A stretch of 64,000 nt of DNA from Paramecium sonneborni (GCA_905182985.1 CAJJDN010000177.1:125413-189412), one strand, 5' to 3'; positions 49,669-60,730 are shown, counted from the first letter of the stretch. Notes: generated by a model from the letters alone, not told the origin. Program-made: numbers and translations.

Positions 49669-50381
49669 ATGAGTGCACCAATAAAAATAGTGATGCTTGG
49701 AGAAGGTGAGTGAAATTATAAAATAATTGTTAGGAAGAGTAGGGAAGACTTGTTTAACTTTGAGATATTGTTAAGATCAATTTAATGAGAATTAGGAATC
49801 ATCTGTGAATGCTACATATTTTGATAAAGTAGTAGATTTAGGAGGTGGTAAAGATATTAAGTTAGCAATATGGGTATTAAATATTTATTATTATAAAGGA
49901 CACTGCTGGTTAAGAAATATTTCATGCATTGACTACAGTTTATTATAGAGATGCATATGGAGCAGTGCTTGTTTATGATGTGACTTACAAAGAATCATTT
50001 CTTAAAGTAGATCATTTAATTAAAATTCTAGGTAGAAAAATGGGTAGAAGAATTAAGACAATTTGGAACTAAAGATATTTCGATTGTTGTTGCAGGAAAT
50101 AAATGTGATATGAAGAATTAAATGCAAATTGATAAAAATGAAGTTGAAGAATATTGTAAAAAGATAGGAGCTAAACATTTCTTTACATCTGCAAAAGCTG
50201 GAATTGGAATTGCTGAATTGTTTAGATCTTTAGGTGAAAGTATATTCTTACTTCAATCTATTTAGGTATCTCAATTAGAGTCTAAGCTTAAGAAAGTAAA
50301 GGCAGGAAAAAGAAAGGTCTCTAAATCAAAGATGTTAAAGACTCTAAGAAATCAAACTCTAAAAATGATGGATGTTGTTGA
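49669..50381 (+). CDS. Rab21-like small GTPase
   Basis: 202 aa after introns of 28, 25, 25 and 26 nt (exact multiple of 3). LGEGRVGKT P-loop, LRYCQDQFNENQ, WDTAGQEIFHALTTVYYRD (Rab21 has WDTAGQERFHALGPIYYRD), VLVYDVT, GNKCD, TSAK, and a C-terminal Cys-Cys for geranylgeranylation (SKNDGCC). Matches Rab21 better than Rab5 by LGEG, FHAL and AILVYD-like motifs. Rab21 works on early endosomes and integrin-type traffic. The second intron (49874-49898) must be removed exactly to make WDTAGQE, and it ends in AAG. The switch region and catalytic Gln are intact. Same pathway as VPS15 and VPS8 upstream. Confidence 0.93.
49874..49898 (+). other. 25-nt intron with AAG acceptor in the Rab21-like gene
   Basis: Starts GTATTA right after the Trp codon and ends TATAAAG right before GAC ACT GCT GGT, which encodes DTAG. 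Because WDTAGQE is invariant in Rabs, both boundaries are fixed to the base. No TAG lies between the donor and the required exon start. Confidence 0.85.
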
Positions 50382-50438
50382 ATTAAAATACCAAATTCTT
50401 AATCAATATATATATTTTTATTCTATAATATTATAGAA

Positions 50439-52155
50439 TCAATCTAATCCTTCAGGAATCCCTTCATCATCTCCTTGAATAGTCTTAGGTTGAACTAAAT
50501 TTTAAGACATTTTTTTTATAGTATCAATCTCTAAATAATAAATACACATTATTTCATACATGTATGAGCCTTTCTACTTTTTCTTTAAAAATCTGCATTT
50601 GGTTTTTTTATTCCTTTTGTTACATAACCAATCATTTTTTGAAAACCTGGAATTTGACCATCTCCTAATTCCCATATTGGCAAACGACCTTCACTTACAA
50701 CATCTTCACTTTAATGATAATTATTCATTTTAGATGTTGCAACTGAAGGATTTAAAGAAGGTAAATAATCTATCATACCACTTGAGTTTAATTAAGGAAT
50801 TTGTAAAAAAGAATTTTATTATTGAAATGGTTTTAGATTTAAGATTCCAAATGATGGCATTTAAGCAGGACATTCAGGTTCTGCTATATTTATCATAATA
50901 GGATCTTTCTTTTTAGTCTTATGACTTGTTGTTTTTTTAGTACTTTTCATTTTCTTTGTGTCTTACATAATTTACTCAAAAGTCTAAGCATTTGGTTTTG
51001 ATGGTTCCTTCTATTTTATTACATTAACTTTTTCCTCTTTACTACTTTATTACATAATATGAACTGTAAGGTGCTTTTTCTTTTGTTAATATTCAGGTAA
51101 TTTTTCCCAATCATATTAAAATTATCCTTTTCTTTCTTTTTGCATTTATTCTAATTCTTCTTAGAAATAACTTTTTAATAGTTAATAATTTGGTTATTAT
51201 TTAAATTCATATCCTCTGACATCTAACATAAACTTAGTGAAACACTGATTAATTAATCTAATAAAATACTCTAGGTAATTTAGCACATAAAACATCAGGT
51301 TTAATTGTTTTCTTCATATGATGTATTTTAGCATATTTTAGATCCTTCTATTCAATTTATAAATTCATCCATGGAAGTGTACCACTTGCCAAATAGATCA
51401 AAACATAACCAATACTTTCTAAATCATCTTTTCTTCCTTATTCCATCTCGTCATGAGCACTTATACTAGCATATCTAGCAGTTCCTATTAAACCTGCTTT
51501 CTTTATATACTAAATATGATCCCCTTTTGAATTCTATCTTTACTATATCTTTTTACAATATAATGTTTAGACAATCCAAAATCAATCAAATATATCAATT
51601 TTGGTGATGGCCCTGCTTCAAGTACAAAATTATCAGGTTTTATATCTCTATGTAAAAATCGACTATTATGGAGGGTTTCGATTCTATCGATCATCTATTC
51701 ACTATATATTGTATCTATGACTAACTTGAATTGCAATCTTTAATGATGTTCCTAAATCAAAATTTCCTCCACATTTTCTCACTACAGATTCCAAATTCTT
51801 CCCTAACATTGTCATTATACAATATGTGAATCTCTTTTCTTATCCATAAAATTTTATCTAAGGGAATCCTGTCTTTTTCCTAATCATTATCATCTTAATC
51901 TCTACCTCATTTCTATCAATACTTTTATTTCCTTCTCTAACATACTATAATCCTCTTCCTCTACTTCTACTTTCATTGCCATCACCTAATCTCCACTCTT
52001 TTAATCTATCACTTTATAGACCTACCCAAAAGAACCCTCACCTATTTTCTAACTTATACTGAATCTCCCTTATATAACATCTCCTATCTAATTATTTCTA
52101 AATCCATTACTTTCAGCTCCTCCTCATCTTCATCACTTTCATAATGATGTTTCAT
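50439..52155 (-). CDS. CK1-family protein kinase, 519 aa
   Basis: Casein-kinase-1-like Ser/Thr kinase. Six introns (23, 26, 31, 23, 25 ending CAG, 29 nt) give exactly 520 codons. Acidic start MKHHYESDEDEEELK, glycine loop IGEGSFGQVYK, VMAMKVE with the ATP Lys, catalytic loop HRDIKPDNF, IDFGLSKHY, and the CK1 signature GTARYASISAHDEMEQGRKD replacing the usual APE region. Kinase domain about 15-310, complete and probably active. The tail of about 200 residues has a Lys-rich patch (KKMKSTKKTTSHKTKKK) and Gln/Pro linkers, likely for targeting. Convergent with the Rab21-like gene (about 57 bp between stops). Confidence 0.92.
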
Positions 52156-52684
52156 CTCTTTTATATTTTATATAAATAATACTTATGTCAACAATTTAGA
52201 CAAACAAATATATATAATCAATTTTTTTAATCATATTTAACCTTATCACTACATTTTTTGTATCCTATTCAATTTACGCATTTCATTTTTTTAAATTGAT
52301 ATCTAATTAATCTATTTATCAAATAAAAATGTTCATAAACTAATTTTTTCTAAAAATCAATTCTTTATAATATATCCTCTATGAAATAATTTAATTATCT
52401 GATATATTTAAGATTCAGATATTAAACATTTTTTCAATCTACTCATTTTATTATCAATACTTATTTTTCTATTAACTATAAATATAAATTTTTTTATCTT
52501 GATACATAATTATGGCAGTAAAATAAATTATTCTTATATTATTTCTCATATTTATAATTAAAATTTTCATTCTTTTGAAAGTATACTAATGAGAACTACT
52601 ATAATTTATGTTTAAATAAAATAATGAACTTTAATAAAAAATATATTTTTATAATATATAATAAATATGTTATTTATCATCGTA
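52156..52684. other. Intergenic spacer
   Basis: About 530 bp, AT-rich, with no recognisable gene. It presumably holds the kinase promoter and the 3' UTR of the first Cys-rich gene. Confidence 0.5.
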
Positions 52685-53074
52685 TCACGAATTCCATCTT
52701 TTAACTACTTCTGTGTTTAAAGAAGTCGAAAACACAATCAAATCTTCAACTTGTAGTGAGAACTCAGCAGCTTGAAGACCTTATGCTATAGCCATTAGAA
52801 ACTAGGAAATAGACTTATATTGATAACAGGTATTAGGCTTTTTCTGGTCACATTCAAAGGAAGCATCTTTTATAAAATAACCTTTGCATTTAGTTAAATG
52901 ATTTTTGCAAATAATATCCCCTTTATCTGTGATATAAGTAAGCTCTTAACATGGTTTATGTTTCCAATAAGATGGATTTTTATCACTACACTTGCAATCT
53001 GGCGGGCATGAACATTTTAAAGGTACTAATTTAGATGAGTTCAAACCGCCTTTAGGAACATCATTTATTGACAT
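52685..53074 (-). CDS. Small Cys-rich protein, 129 aa (tandem paralogue A)
   Basis: Uninterrupted 130-codon frame. About ten Cys, with KCSCPPDCKCSDKNP near the N-terminus, then KPCQEL, ICKNHLTKCKGYF, FECDQKK and TCYQYK. The C-terminal third is a hydrophobic helix pair (SISQFLMAIAQGLQAAEF) ending KRWNS. The Cys pattern is shared with the downstream paralogue, suggesting metal binding or disulfides. No signal peptide or membrane anchor is obvious. Unknown family. Confidence 0.8.
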
Positions 53075-53212
53075 CTAATTTTAAAAAAATATTTGTTCTT
53101 TGACTATTAGCTTAATCTAAATTATAAAGAAATTTTTTATTCTATTATATTAAATTTTATTCTATTATTTTATCTAAATAAAAAATGATATTCATATGAT
53201 TAATCTATTAAA

Positions 53213-53611
53213 TCAATTATTCCATCTTCTTTAAACTTCTTTATTCAAAGTATCGACAAAATGAATATAGTTTGCATCATTTTAAAGAACGAATTCTGCA
53301 GCCTATATTCCTTGAGCCAAAGCCATTAGAAATTAAGCAGCACTTTTAAATTCAACCCAAGTTTCACTTCTTTTTGCAACAGAACATTAAAATTATGCAT
53401 ATTAGATAAAATAACCTTAGCAATCCTTTCTGTCTTTAAAATTTTTGCAAAATATATCTCCAAACTCATTTATAAATGAAGGGCATCCACAAGCTTTATG
53501 ATGCCACTTTCTTATTTTTTATGAATTACATAAACATCCTGGGGGGCATTGACATTGTAATTCAATGACTATTCCTTTGTTATATCCGCCTTTGGGTAGT
53601 TGACTTGCCAT
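53213..53611 (-). CDS. Small Cys-rich protein, 132 aa (tandem paralogue B)
   Basis: Uninterrupted 133-codon frame. Aligns along its full length with the neighbour: PKGGYNKG/PKGGLNSS, CQCPPGCLCNS/CSCPPDCKCSD, GDIFCKN/GDIICKN, CQGYFI/CKGYFI, FKSAAQFLMALAQGIQAAEF/YKSISQFLMAIAQGLQAAEF, RRWNN/KRWNS. Core Cys and the helix pair are conserved while loops differ, which argues for two functional genes after an old duplication. Function unknown. Confidence 0.8.
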
Positions 53612-54215
53612 TCTTTATTAAATAATTATAGATTTGTGAAGAAAACTCTAAGTTTTTTTAGAGTTTTTATTCTATTGATCAATTAAAATTTATATTATCA
53701 GAATAATTAAATTTGAAATTTAAATATTTTTTATAAGAAACTTTTTATAATTTATTTATAAATATATTTCAATGATGATTAATATGAGTTTAGAGTTACC
53801 TATAAAATTTATGAAACTAAACAATCCTTAACGATTCAAATAAATAAATACTAAATTTTTTTATTTTTATGCATGGTTTAAAGATTTTACTACAAAATTT
53901 CCAACTTTTTTAAAGAATTAATTAAATTTGTATTTAGTATGAATTTAATGTTGCTATAAGTATCATTGTTGCTTTTTTAAAAAAGTATTCAACAGAAATA
54001 ATTACAAATTCTTAATCATATTATTTAATGTAAAATTTCTGCTTTAGATAAATTTATTTAATGATTGTTTACTTTTTAACCAAACAATTTCAGAATATAT
54101 CAATTAAAATAATCCAGTTGATTACTTGTATTAAATATTTGGTTTTTGTTGCCCAATAAAGTTGAAGTGGCTGAATATTATTTAAGTTTTTATAAATAAA
54201 TAATTATATTAAAAA
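53612..54215. other. Intergenic spacer between divergent genes
   Basis: About 600 bp between the Cys-rich paralogue B start and the zinc-finger gene start. No recognisable feature; AT-rich. Confidence 0.5.
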
Positions 54216-55030
54216 ATGATCAACGAATAGAAATAGATTTGCTAAGAACACAATTAAGAGGCTACTTTAATATGTTGTGTATCTTAATGGCATTGTGAGG
54301 TTTTATGTGTTGAATGTATACCAAATCACACTATGTAACACAATAAAAATAAAACTTAATCATAAATAAAAAAGTATTAAGATGTAGCATAAGAATGTGA
54401 ATCAAAATTCAATTAATTTAATAAAGAATTAGAAAGTTTTAAAGAATAAATTATAAAAGTTTTTATTCTGTACTAATTAATTAGGAAATTAATAATCCAT
54501 GTGAAGATGACAATTTAAGAAATCTTAAGCTTTGGAAAGAATAATATCTGTAATTTTTTGAAATATATTTTAACAATCTAATTTCAGAATATGATTAGAA
54601 ATTGTAAAAATTTAAGCAGAATTAAACTGATTAATTTAAAATAGTAATTCAAAACATAGATAGGTTGTCAAATTAATATTAAAATCTGAAGAATGAATTA
54701 AATATCTATACCCTATCAAAATAAAAAGAATTAGATTAATTGAAAGATAGTTTTCATTAAATATAATAACTGAAAATATCTTAAAATTATTCTTTAAATC
54801 TCTTTGAATAATAGTAAATAAAAAACAAGTTAAATGATATAATTTTAATTGAAGAGAATGATTAAAAAGATTAAATAAAATAAAAATAAGTAAAGAAAGA
54901 ATTGGTTCCATAAAAAAGTACAGTTTGCCCATAATGTGGCACTTAAATGAGTTATGTAAGTGATTTTAAGAAACATTTGGAATGTCCTAAATGTACAAAA
55001 ATCAAGAGGCCAAACACTTTAAAAAAATGA
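54216..55030 (+). CDS. B-box-like plus C-terminal zinc-finger coiled-coil protein, 262 aa
   Basis: One 26-nt intron starting GTTTTT gives exactly 263 codons. The N-terminus MINEQKQICQEHNQEA, then CCVSQWHCEVLCVEC...HTMQH, is a B-box-like Cys/His cluster. The middle is coiled coil (LKNELNIYTLSKQKELDQLK). The C-terminus has a second zinc site CPQCGT...HLECPKC. TRIM-like layout without RING. Possibly a scaffold or ubiquitin-related adaptor, by analogy only. Confidence 0.7.
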
Positions 55031-55125
55031 GGATATTAATATCATAGTATTGTGTAATTAATATATGTATAAAAAACTATTAATGGATCGTTACAATTTA
55101 AATAATAAATAATTAAGGAATACTA

Positions 55126-56495
55126 ATGGATTCATTAATTGAAAAATGGAAAAAGACAACTCAAAGTGCATCTAGATATAGTGAATAGAAATTGAAAAAG
55201 CAGGATAGGAATTTCTCTTCATCTTCAGAAAGTTCTTAAGAATAGAAAATAGCAAATAATATCAACAAGAATTCCCCTCAACCTCATACTACTAAGAGTT
55301 TAAAATAATCTATCTAATCTTCAGGTAAAAAACCAACTTAATAATCCTTACCAAATTCAGGTAATAAAAAATTTATCAAACCATAAACTTTATCCTAATT
55401 ACTTGACTTCTTTACATCTTAATTCTAAACATTATTCAAAAGCAACATATTACCTTCATAATTGAATGATTAAATTAAAACTATTTTAGTGGATTTTGTT
55501 GAAAATTTACAATCTCTCAGTGTATCTGGTTTTACTGGAGCTTAAATTGAAGAATTACAAAATAAATTAAATCAAGCTGAATAATAAATTTTTACTTTAA
55601 AAAATAACAATTCTAAAGATGATTTCACCAAAAAGATAATTAGTGAATTAGAAGAGAAACTTTTGGAAAGTGAAAAGCAAAGAGTTAAATTAAAATAATA
55701 AAAAGAATAAATGTAAATACAAATTGAGAAAATCTCAGAATCTTTAGGAAAATATTAAATCAACTAAGAATTAATACATTAAATGAAATAAGAAAATTTA
55801 TAATTAAGGAAAAATAATGATATCTTGGTAACTCAAATCTAACAGTTAAATACTCAAAATAAAGAATAATAAATTTTATGGAATTAGTACTACATAATAA
55901 TCCAGAATCTGGAGTAAAAAAATTAGGAAAATGTTTCGTTTTATATCCTACTACAGGAACTCCTTATGTTTCTAAATATTCTAAAGTTTTAGGAATATCT
56001 AAAATAGATTTAGCTCCTGCACAAATTACTGCTACTGGAGTTTAACCTAATTCAACCAAATCTGCAGAAATATCAAATGTATGTTCTGCTCCTCTATGTA
56101 CTCCACCAATTCCTCCTGTAACAAATACTTTGATTCCAGCCATATGAGCAATCATCATAGTAGCTGCTACAGTTGTACTTCCATATCCCTTTTATGCAAT
56201 TATTTAAGCAAAATCTCTTCTTGAGCATTTCTAATATTTTTATTTATTTTTTCCAATTTCCTCAATCTCTTCTGGTCTTAAACCAACTCTAATTATTCCT
56301 TAAATAATTATTATAGTTGCTGGTATAGCTCCCTTAGATCTAATTTCTTCTTCCACTCCTAAAGCTGTTTATACATTTGTTGGATATTCCATCCCATGTG
56401 TTATTATAGTTGACTCTAATGCTACCACTCCTTTTAAATAAATAGAAGACTTAATTAAAATGATGGATATCTTAAGGAAATCTTCAAATGCTTGA
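55126..56495 (+). pseudogene. Coiled-coil gene interrupted by a PsuG fragment
   Basis: Starts MDSLIEKWKKTTQSASRYSE, Ser/Gln-rich to about residue 100, then a hydrophobic block (TILVDFVENLQSLSVSGF) and coiled coil (IEELQNKLNQAEQQI) up to ILWNQ at 55886. From 55887 to 56435 the DNA is antisense PsuG sequence, read out of context. At 56436 a protein-like coiled-coil end resumes (KQIEDLIKMMDILRKSSNA, TGA at 56493). The inserted block is 549 bp, but the flanks do not join in the same frame when it is cut out, so some original bases may be missing. Either a misassembly or a real insertion; the first is more likely. Confidence 0.6.
55887..56435. repeat. 549-bp copy of the PsuG interior
   Basis: Matches 58532-59080 (offset 2,645) base for base where compared, beginning GTACTACATAATAATCC and ending CCACTCCTTTT. 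It holds codons of the middle of PsuG on the minus strand and lacks both gene ends. No N marks its edges. Confidence 0.85.
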
Positions 56496-57196
56496 ATATT
56501 TATTAATTAATCAATTTTAATCTCTCTAAGTTAAATAACAATTCTTCTTAAAATTTATAGAATTTACTTGATTATATAGACTAACAAACTCTTAATTTAA
56601 TAGTTTACATTATTCACTGGATTTCTAAATAAAATATTATTTATTTCTATAACCATTCTCATCTGTATATTAAAACTATCTATATTACAGTCAAAGTAAT
56701 CAATCCTTCAGGAATAAATTTATAATTAATCTTATTTATACATTCTTTAGCAACTCAATTTTTCCTTAAATTTAGAATACTATAAAAGTAAAACTTTTTA
56801 ACATTGTACAATTTAATATATACTCAAAGTCAATATTTGAAAGATCAATTATTCCTTCCAAAATTATTTACTAATTATTTAAAATAGAAAACTCTATTAG
56901 TATTTTTATGATATCTTAAATGATTATTCTAAATATGATATTAAAAATATTTTAATTTTAAAATTTCAAATAATCTTTTTTTAATAATGATTAAGGATAG
57001 TAAAGATCAAATTTAATATAACTAAAAGTTGTTTATATATTTCTGATCACATTTAAATAAACTTTAAAGATTTCTAATTGTTTAATTTTTAATTTTTAAA
57101 AATTCAAAATCTCTTTAATTTTTACTCTTTTAAATAAACATTTTGAAAATTTTATTATACCATAACTTTATATTACTCAAAATCTGGTTGACTAAG
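56496..57196. other. Intergenic, no gene seen
   Basis: About 700 bp of very AT-rich DNA; frames on both strands are short and dominated by Lys/Asn/Ile. No RNA gene recognised. Confidence 0.5.
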
Positions 57197-58249
57197 ATGA
57201 GCTATTCTTAAATATAATTTATTAATTATAAAACTTCGCACTTATGGAATTGAAAACAATAACTCTCAATCCAATTCAACTCCTAACTTCCAAAATTAAT
57301 TTGTCTTCAATCCTATTCAATGTTAAAAATTTTACAATGTTCTCAATAATACAATGAACCCATTCAACTACTAATTTTAATAATTCTAACAACAGCATAA
57401 TAGAACCAATTTAACCTTAATCTTTTAAATAAATAAGGCTCAAATATAGATGATACTTAATAATTCTTCCAATAACCTGAGGAAAAAAATGATAATGATT
57501 AAGACTAAGATTATTAGCCAGAAAAAGAATCAAGCTCTAGTAAGAAAATGTTTAGGAAGAAGATATTATTACATCATACAGTGGCTCTAAATTATTAGAT
57601 TTATATTATTTTAAATTATAAAAATTATGCCTATTTATAGAATAATTTGATGATCCTGATTTTGATTTATAAGTTTCCTTAAAAGTTCGTGATGAACTTT
57701 GATATTAAATTTTATAATTAATTCATTTTACCATTTTTTCACTTAAACAATTTTAAACATATATAATTTAATTTTTATTCACTGTTCTTCTAAAAGTATA
57801 TAGAATTTAATTAATTTTTAAACATTAGGAATAACTAGATTCTGTAGAAAAGCCAAAATGCAATTTCAAATTGAAGATTATTTTTTTACTTCTTAAAGAG
57901 TCATTAAAATTTCTTTCTTTAGAATTTTGAATCTTTATAAAAAGAGATCTTAAGTGATCTGATTTGAAAAAGAGCTCTTTGATTTGTTAAATCTTGAGGT
58001 GAAAAATATATATTCTTTGATGAACATAAAAAGTCTTATACAAAATTAGATCCAGATAAATTATTCTAATATACTTAAGTTTTTATTAAGAACAATAAGA
58101 AACATTCCAATGTAAAATAATAAGGAAAAATAAAAATATATAAGTATAATGTTCATACTAAATTTTAAGATATGTATTAAAAACATATAGAAATCATTTT
58201 GAACAGAATTAAATAGCAATTTCAGCTCCAACTCTTGCATTATTTCTGA
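57197..58249 (+). pseudogene. Broken or poorly assembled plus-strand gene
   Basis: Protein-like segments occur in different frames without fitting introns: MSYSQIQFINYK; then NSQSNSTPNFQNQFVF; DNDQDQDYQPEKESSS; EEDIITSYSGSKLLDLYYF with FIEQFDDPDFDLQVSL; EKELFDLLNLE; and DEHKKSYTKLDPDKLFQYTQ to TGA 58247-58249. Composition of each piece is typical coding sequence for this window. At least four shifts would be needed. Either a decaying gene or low-quality sequence next to a misassembly. Its end overlaps the PsuG 3' end. No family recognised. Confidence 0.4.
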
Positions 58250-59133
58250 TTAAAGCAACATTAGATTTGGAACTCATACCATTAGTAATTTCATTAACTC
58301 TTTTTAATAAAAATGGAGTAACTAATGCTCCATTAACATTTTAATCATCCAATTCTTTAAGTGCCTATTTAGAATAAATATAATACTTAATCAATAGCCT
58401 ATTAAACAATAAGACCATCTGCTGCTTGTTCTTGAGGGATAGGTACACAAAAGAGGATTCCATTTTTAAGTTTTAACAAATTGAATTATGCTTTGATTAT
58501 TTCACTTGCTTCTTGAGGAGAATTGACTGACGTACTACATAATAATCCAGAATCTGGAGTAAAAAAATTAGGAAAATGTTTCGTTTTATATCCTACTACA
58601 GGAACTCCTTATGTTTCTAAATATTCTAAAGTTTTAGGAATATCTAAAATAGATTTAGCTCCTGCACAAATTACTGCTACTGGAGTTTAACCTAATTCAA
58701 CCAAATCTGCAGAAATATCAAATGTATGTTCTGCTCCTCTATGTACTCCACCAATTCCTCCTGTAACAAATACTTTGATTCCAGCCATATGAGCAATCAT
58801 CATAGTAGCTGCTACAGTTGTACTTCCATATCCCTTTTATGCAATTATTTAAGCAAAATCTCTTCTTGAGCATTTCTAATATTTTTATTTATTTTTTCCA
58901 ATTTCCTCAATCTCTTCTGGTCTTAAACCAACTCTAATTATTCCTTAAATAATTATTATAGTTGCTGGTATAGCTCCCTTAGATCTAATTTCTTCTTCCA
59001 CTCCTAAAGCTGTTTATACATTTGTTGGATATTCCATCCCATGTGTTATTATAGTTGACTCTAATGCTACCACTCCTTTTCCATTTTTTATTGCATCTCT
59101 TACTTCTTATGAAATCTATAATAAATTATCCAT
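58194..59133 (-). CDS. Pseudouridine-5'-phosphate glycosidase (PsuG/IndA family)
   Basis: Cleaves pseudouridine 5'-phosphate reversibly to uracil and ribose 5-phosphate, a salvage step after RNA turnover. 305 aa with one 22-nt intron (exact multiple of 3), the usual PsuG length. Signatures: [16 protein letters not shown] (catalytic Glu region), [54 protein letters not shown] (Schiff-base Lys region), [11 protein letters not shown], and [16 protein letters not shown] at the end. All catalytic positions look intact. Parts are copied elsewhere: 58532-59080 at 55887-56435, and 59081-59133 at 60731-60783. Confidence 0.93.
58532..59080. repeat. Source copy of the 549-bp PsuG block
   Basis: Partner of 55887-56435. 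Its right edge (59080/59081) coincides exactly with the left edge of the 1,649-bp repeat that restarts at 60731. Confidence 0.85.
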
Positions 59134-59432
59134 TAATTATTTATGATTTTTATATTTATTGTTATAAACTTAGTTGCTACTTATCAAATTGAGTCAAAAT
59201 TAAGATCATATTAATAACATAATCATTTAAATATTATATTGGATAACTTTTCATTAAATAAGGAAAAACCTATCAAAGATAAAGTTATTTCTTAAACTAT
59301 ACCATTTATTCTTAGAACATGATTAAACTTAATCTTAATCTATTTTAATATTCTAAAATATTTAATATACATTAAATCTCCTTCTTAGAATATGGATTAT
59401 ATTAGATTAATTTAATTACAATAATAATTAAT

Positions 59433-59818
59433 TCATCTTATTGACAACTTAACACCATTTTGAAAATTTGATTTCCTATAACACATCAGATACTCATTGT
59501 TATCTAAATAGATATTGAATATCTATAATATGATATCACAACCACAAATCTTTATTAAAAATGTTTGAATAATGGGTTTTCCAAAATTAAAAGAATATAT
59601 AAATGCAAAAGATTAGGGATCCTTCGAAATTCATTTAGTTTCTATTTGTAACATGAGAAAGTTAACTCATCATAAAGAACAACTTTTATAGATCAAATTA
59701 TGGCTGTATGTTCATAAAAATCCCTTATAAAAGGTAGAAAGAAAGCCTTGATTCTATTCATTACATCATCTTTAGAGATGTTAAAATATGATTAATAATA
59801 TGGAATCTGAATATACAT
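59433..59818 (-). pseudogene. Yip1-family (YIPF1/2-like) gene remnant
   Basis: Begins MYIQIPYYQSYFNISKDDVM then NRIKAFFLPFIRDFYEHT, the typical N-terminal block of Yip1-domain Golgi proteins (YFDV...DV..RI...L.P....F). An in-frame TGA follows at 59693-59695. Further on, in another frame, NEFRRDPQSFAFIYSFNFGKP matches the Yip1 EF.FSKVSFAATLIYGFAFGIP helix. The DLYGPFWI motif between them is missing, and later helices are not in frame. No GT-AG intron repairs it. Probably a decayed gene, or one with errors. Also present at 61083-61468 in the duplicate. Confidence 0.5.
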
Positions 59819-59857
59819 CTTCTTCTTAAAAAAAATCAATTTTATAAAATAAATTTA

Positions 59858-60595
59858 ATGATTAAAGTAAAGAGTTCAGGCATTAAAGAAATTGATGCAG
59901 CTAAATATTTTCTTGAAGCGGTCTTATAGTTAAGAGATTGTTTAAATGAATCTAAATAAATAATTATTGATGCATAAGGAGAAGACATCTGTGTAGCAAC
60001 TTGTGTATTAGAATTATTAAAGAATTAATTTCCTAATAATAAAAATTTAATCAAAACAAGCGGTTCTATCAATGATATCTAGGATTGTAAAGAAAGTGGA
60101 ATAATAATTAGCTTTCAAGTATTGGATTTTGGTTAAGTAATTTAGAATCCATATACTTATGTTGAGAAATATTTGCATTAATTGATAGACTATGAAAAAT
60201 CATAAAATAAAAATATCATAGAGAATAATTCAACATTAAAGCAAAATAAATAATAATATCAACAACAACAATAATAATAATAAAAAGAGATATAAATAGA
60301 ATCTACATAGAAATAAGATTAATAATAAAGACCATAATTTGATATGCATGATAAATAGAGCAACTCAAAAAATAAACAGTAAAACAAAATGCCAATGAAT
60401 TATATTGGAGATGAAGAACTGATCTCAGATGGATTACATGGATTTGCTTAAGCTTTTGATTCAAAATTTGGGGCAAATGGCAATGAAAAGAAAAATAAAA
60501 GTAGAAAAAATAAATAAAAAAAAGTTGACAATGATTTTTAAGATTAAAATTTTATTCGAGGCAACATAAAATATAGAGGAGGATTTAATTATTGA
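59858..60595 (+). CDS. Alba-like RNA/DNA-binding protein with Q-rich linker and RGG end, 245 aa
   Basis: Uninterrupted 246-codon frame. Residues 1-115 fit an Alba fold: IKVKSSGIKEIDAAKYFLEA, QIIIDAQGEDICVATCVLEL, GIIISFQVLDFG. The middle is Gln/Lys-rich (QQYQQQQQQQKEIQIE). The end is basic (EKKNKSRKNKQKK) with RGNIKYRGGFNY, an RGG-type RNA-binding tail. Alba-RGG proteins regulate mRNA translation and storage in protists and plants; that role is inferred. Divergent from the Yip1 remnant with a 39-bp spacer. Confidence 0.78.
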
Positions 60596-60730
60596 TTAAT
60601 AATTACAAAAATAATAGTTAAAATATTCCTAATGTAATAAATTAATCATTTTTTATAAGATTTACTTTTTAATTTGACCTTAATTACAATAAAATTATTT
60701 AGTAGAGATGAGCAAGTATTCTTAAAGTAN

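Larger units (their letters stand above)
59081..60729. repeat. 1,649-bp direct repeat copy 1 (contig overlap)
   Basis: Matches 60731-62379 at an offset of 1,650, with a single n at 60730 between. Carries the PsuG 5' end, the Yip1-like remnant and the whole Alba-RGG gene. Confidence 0.9.
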
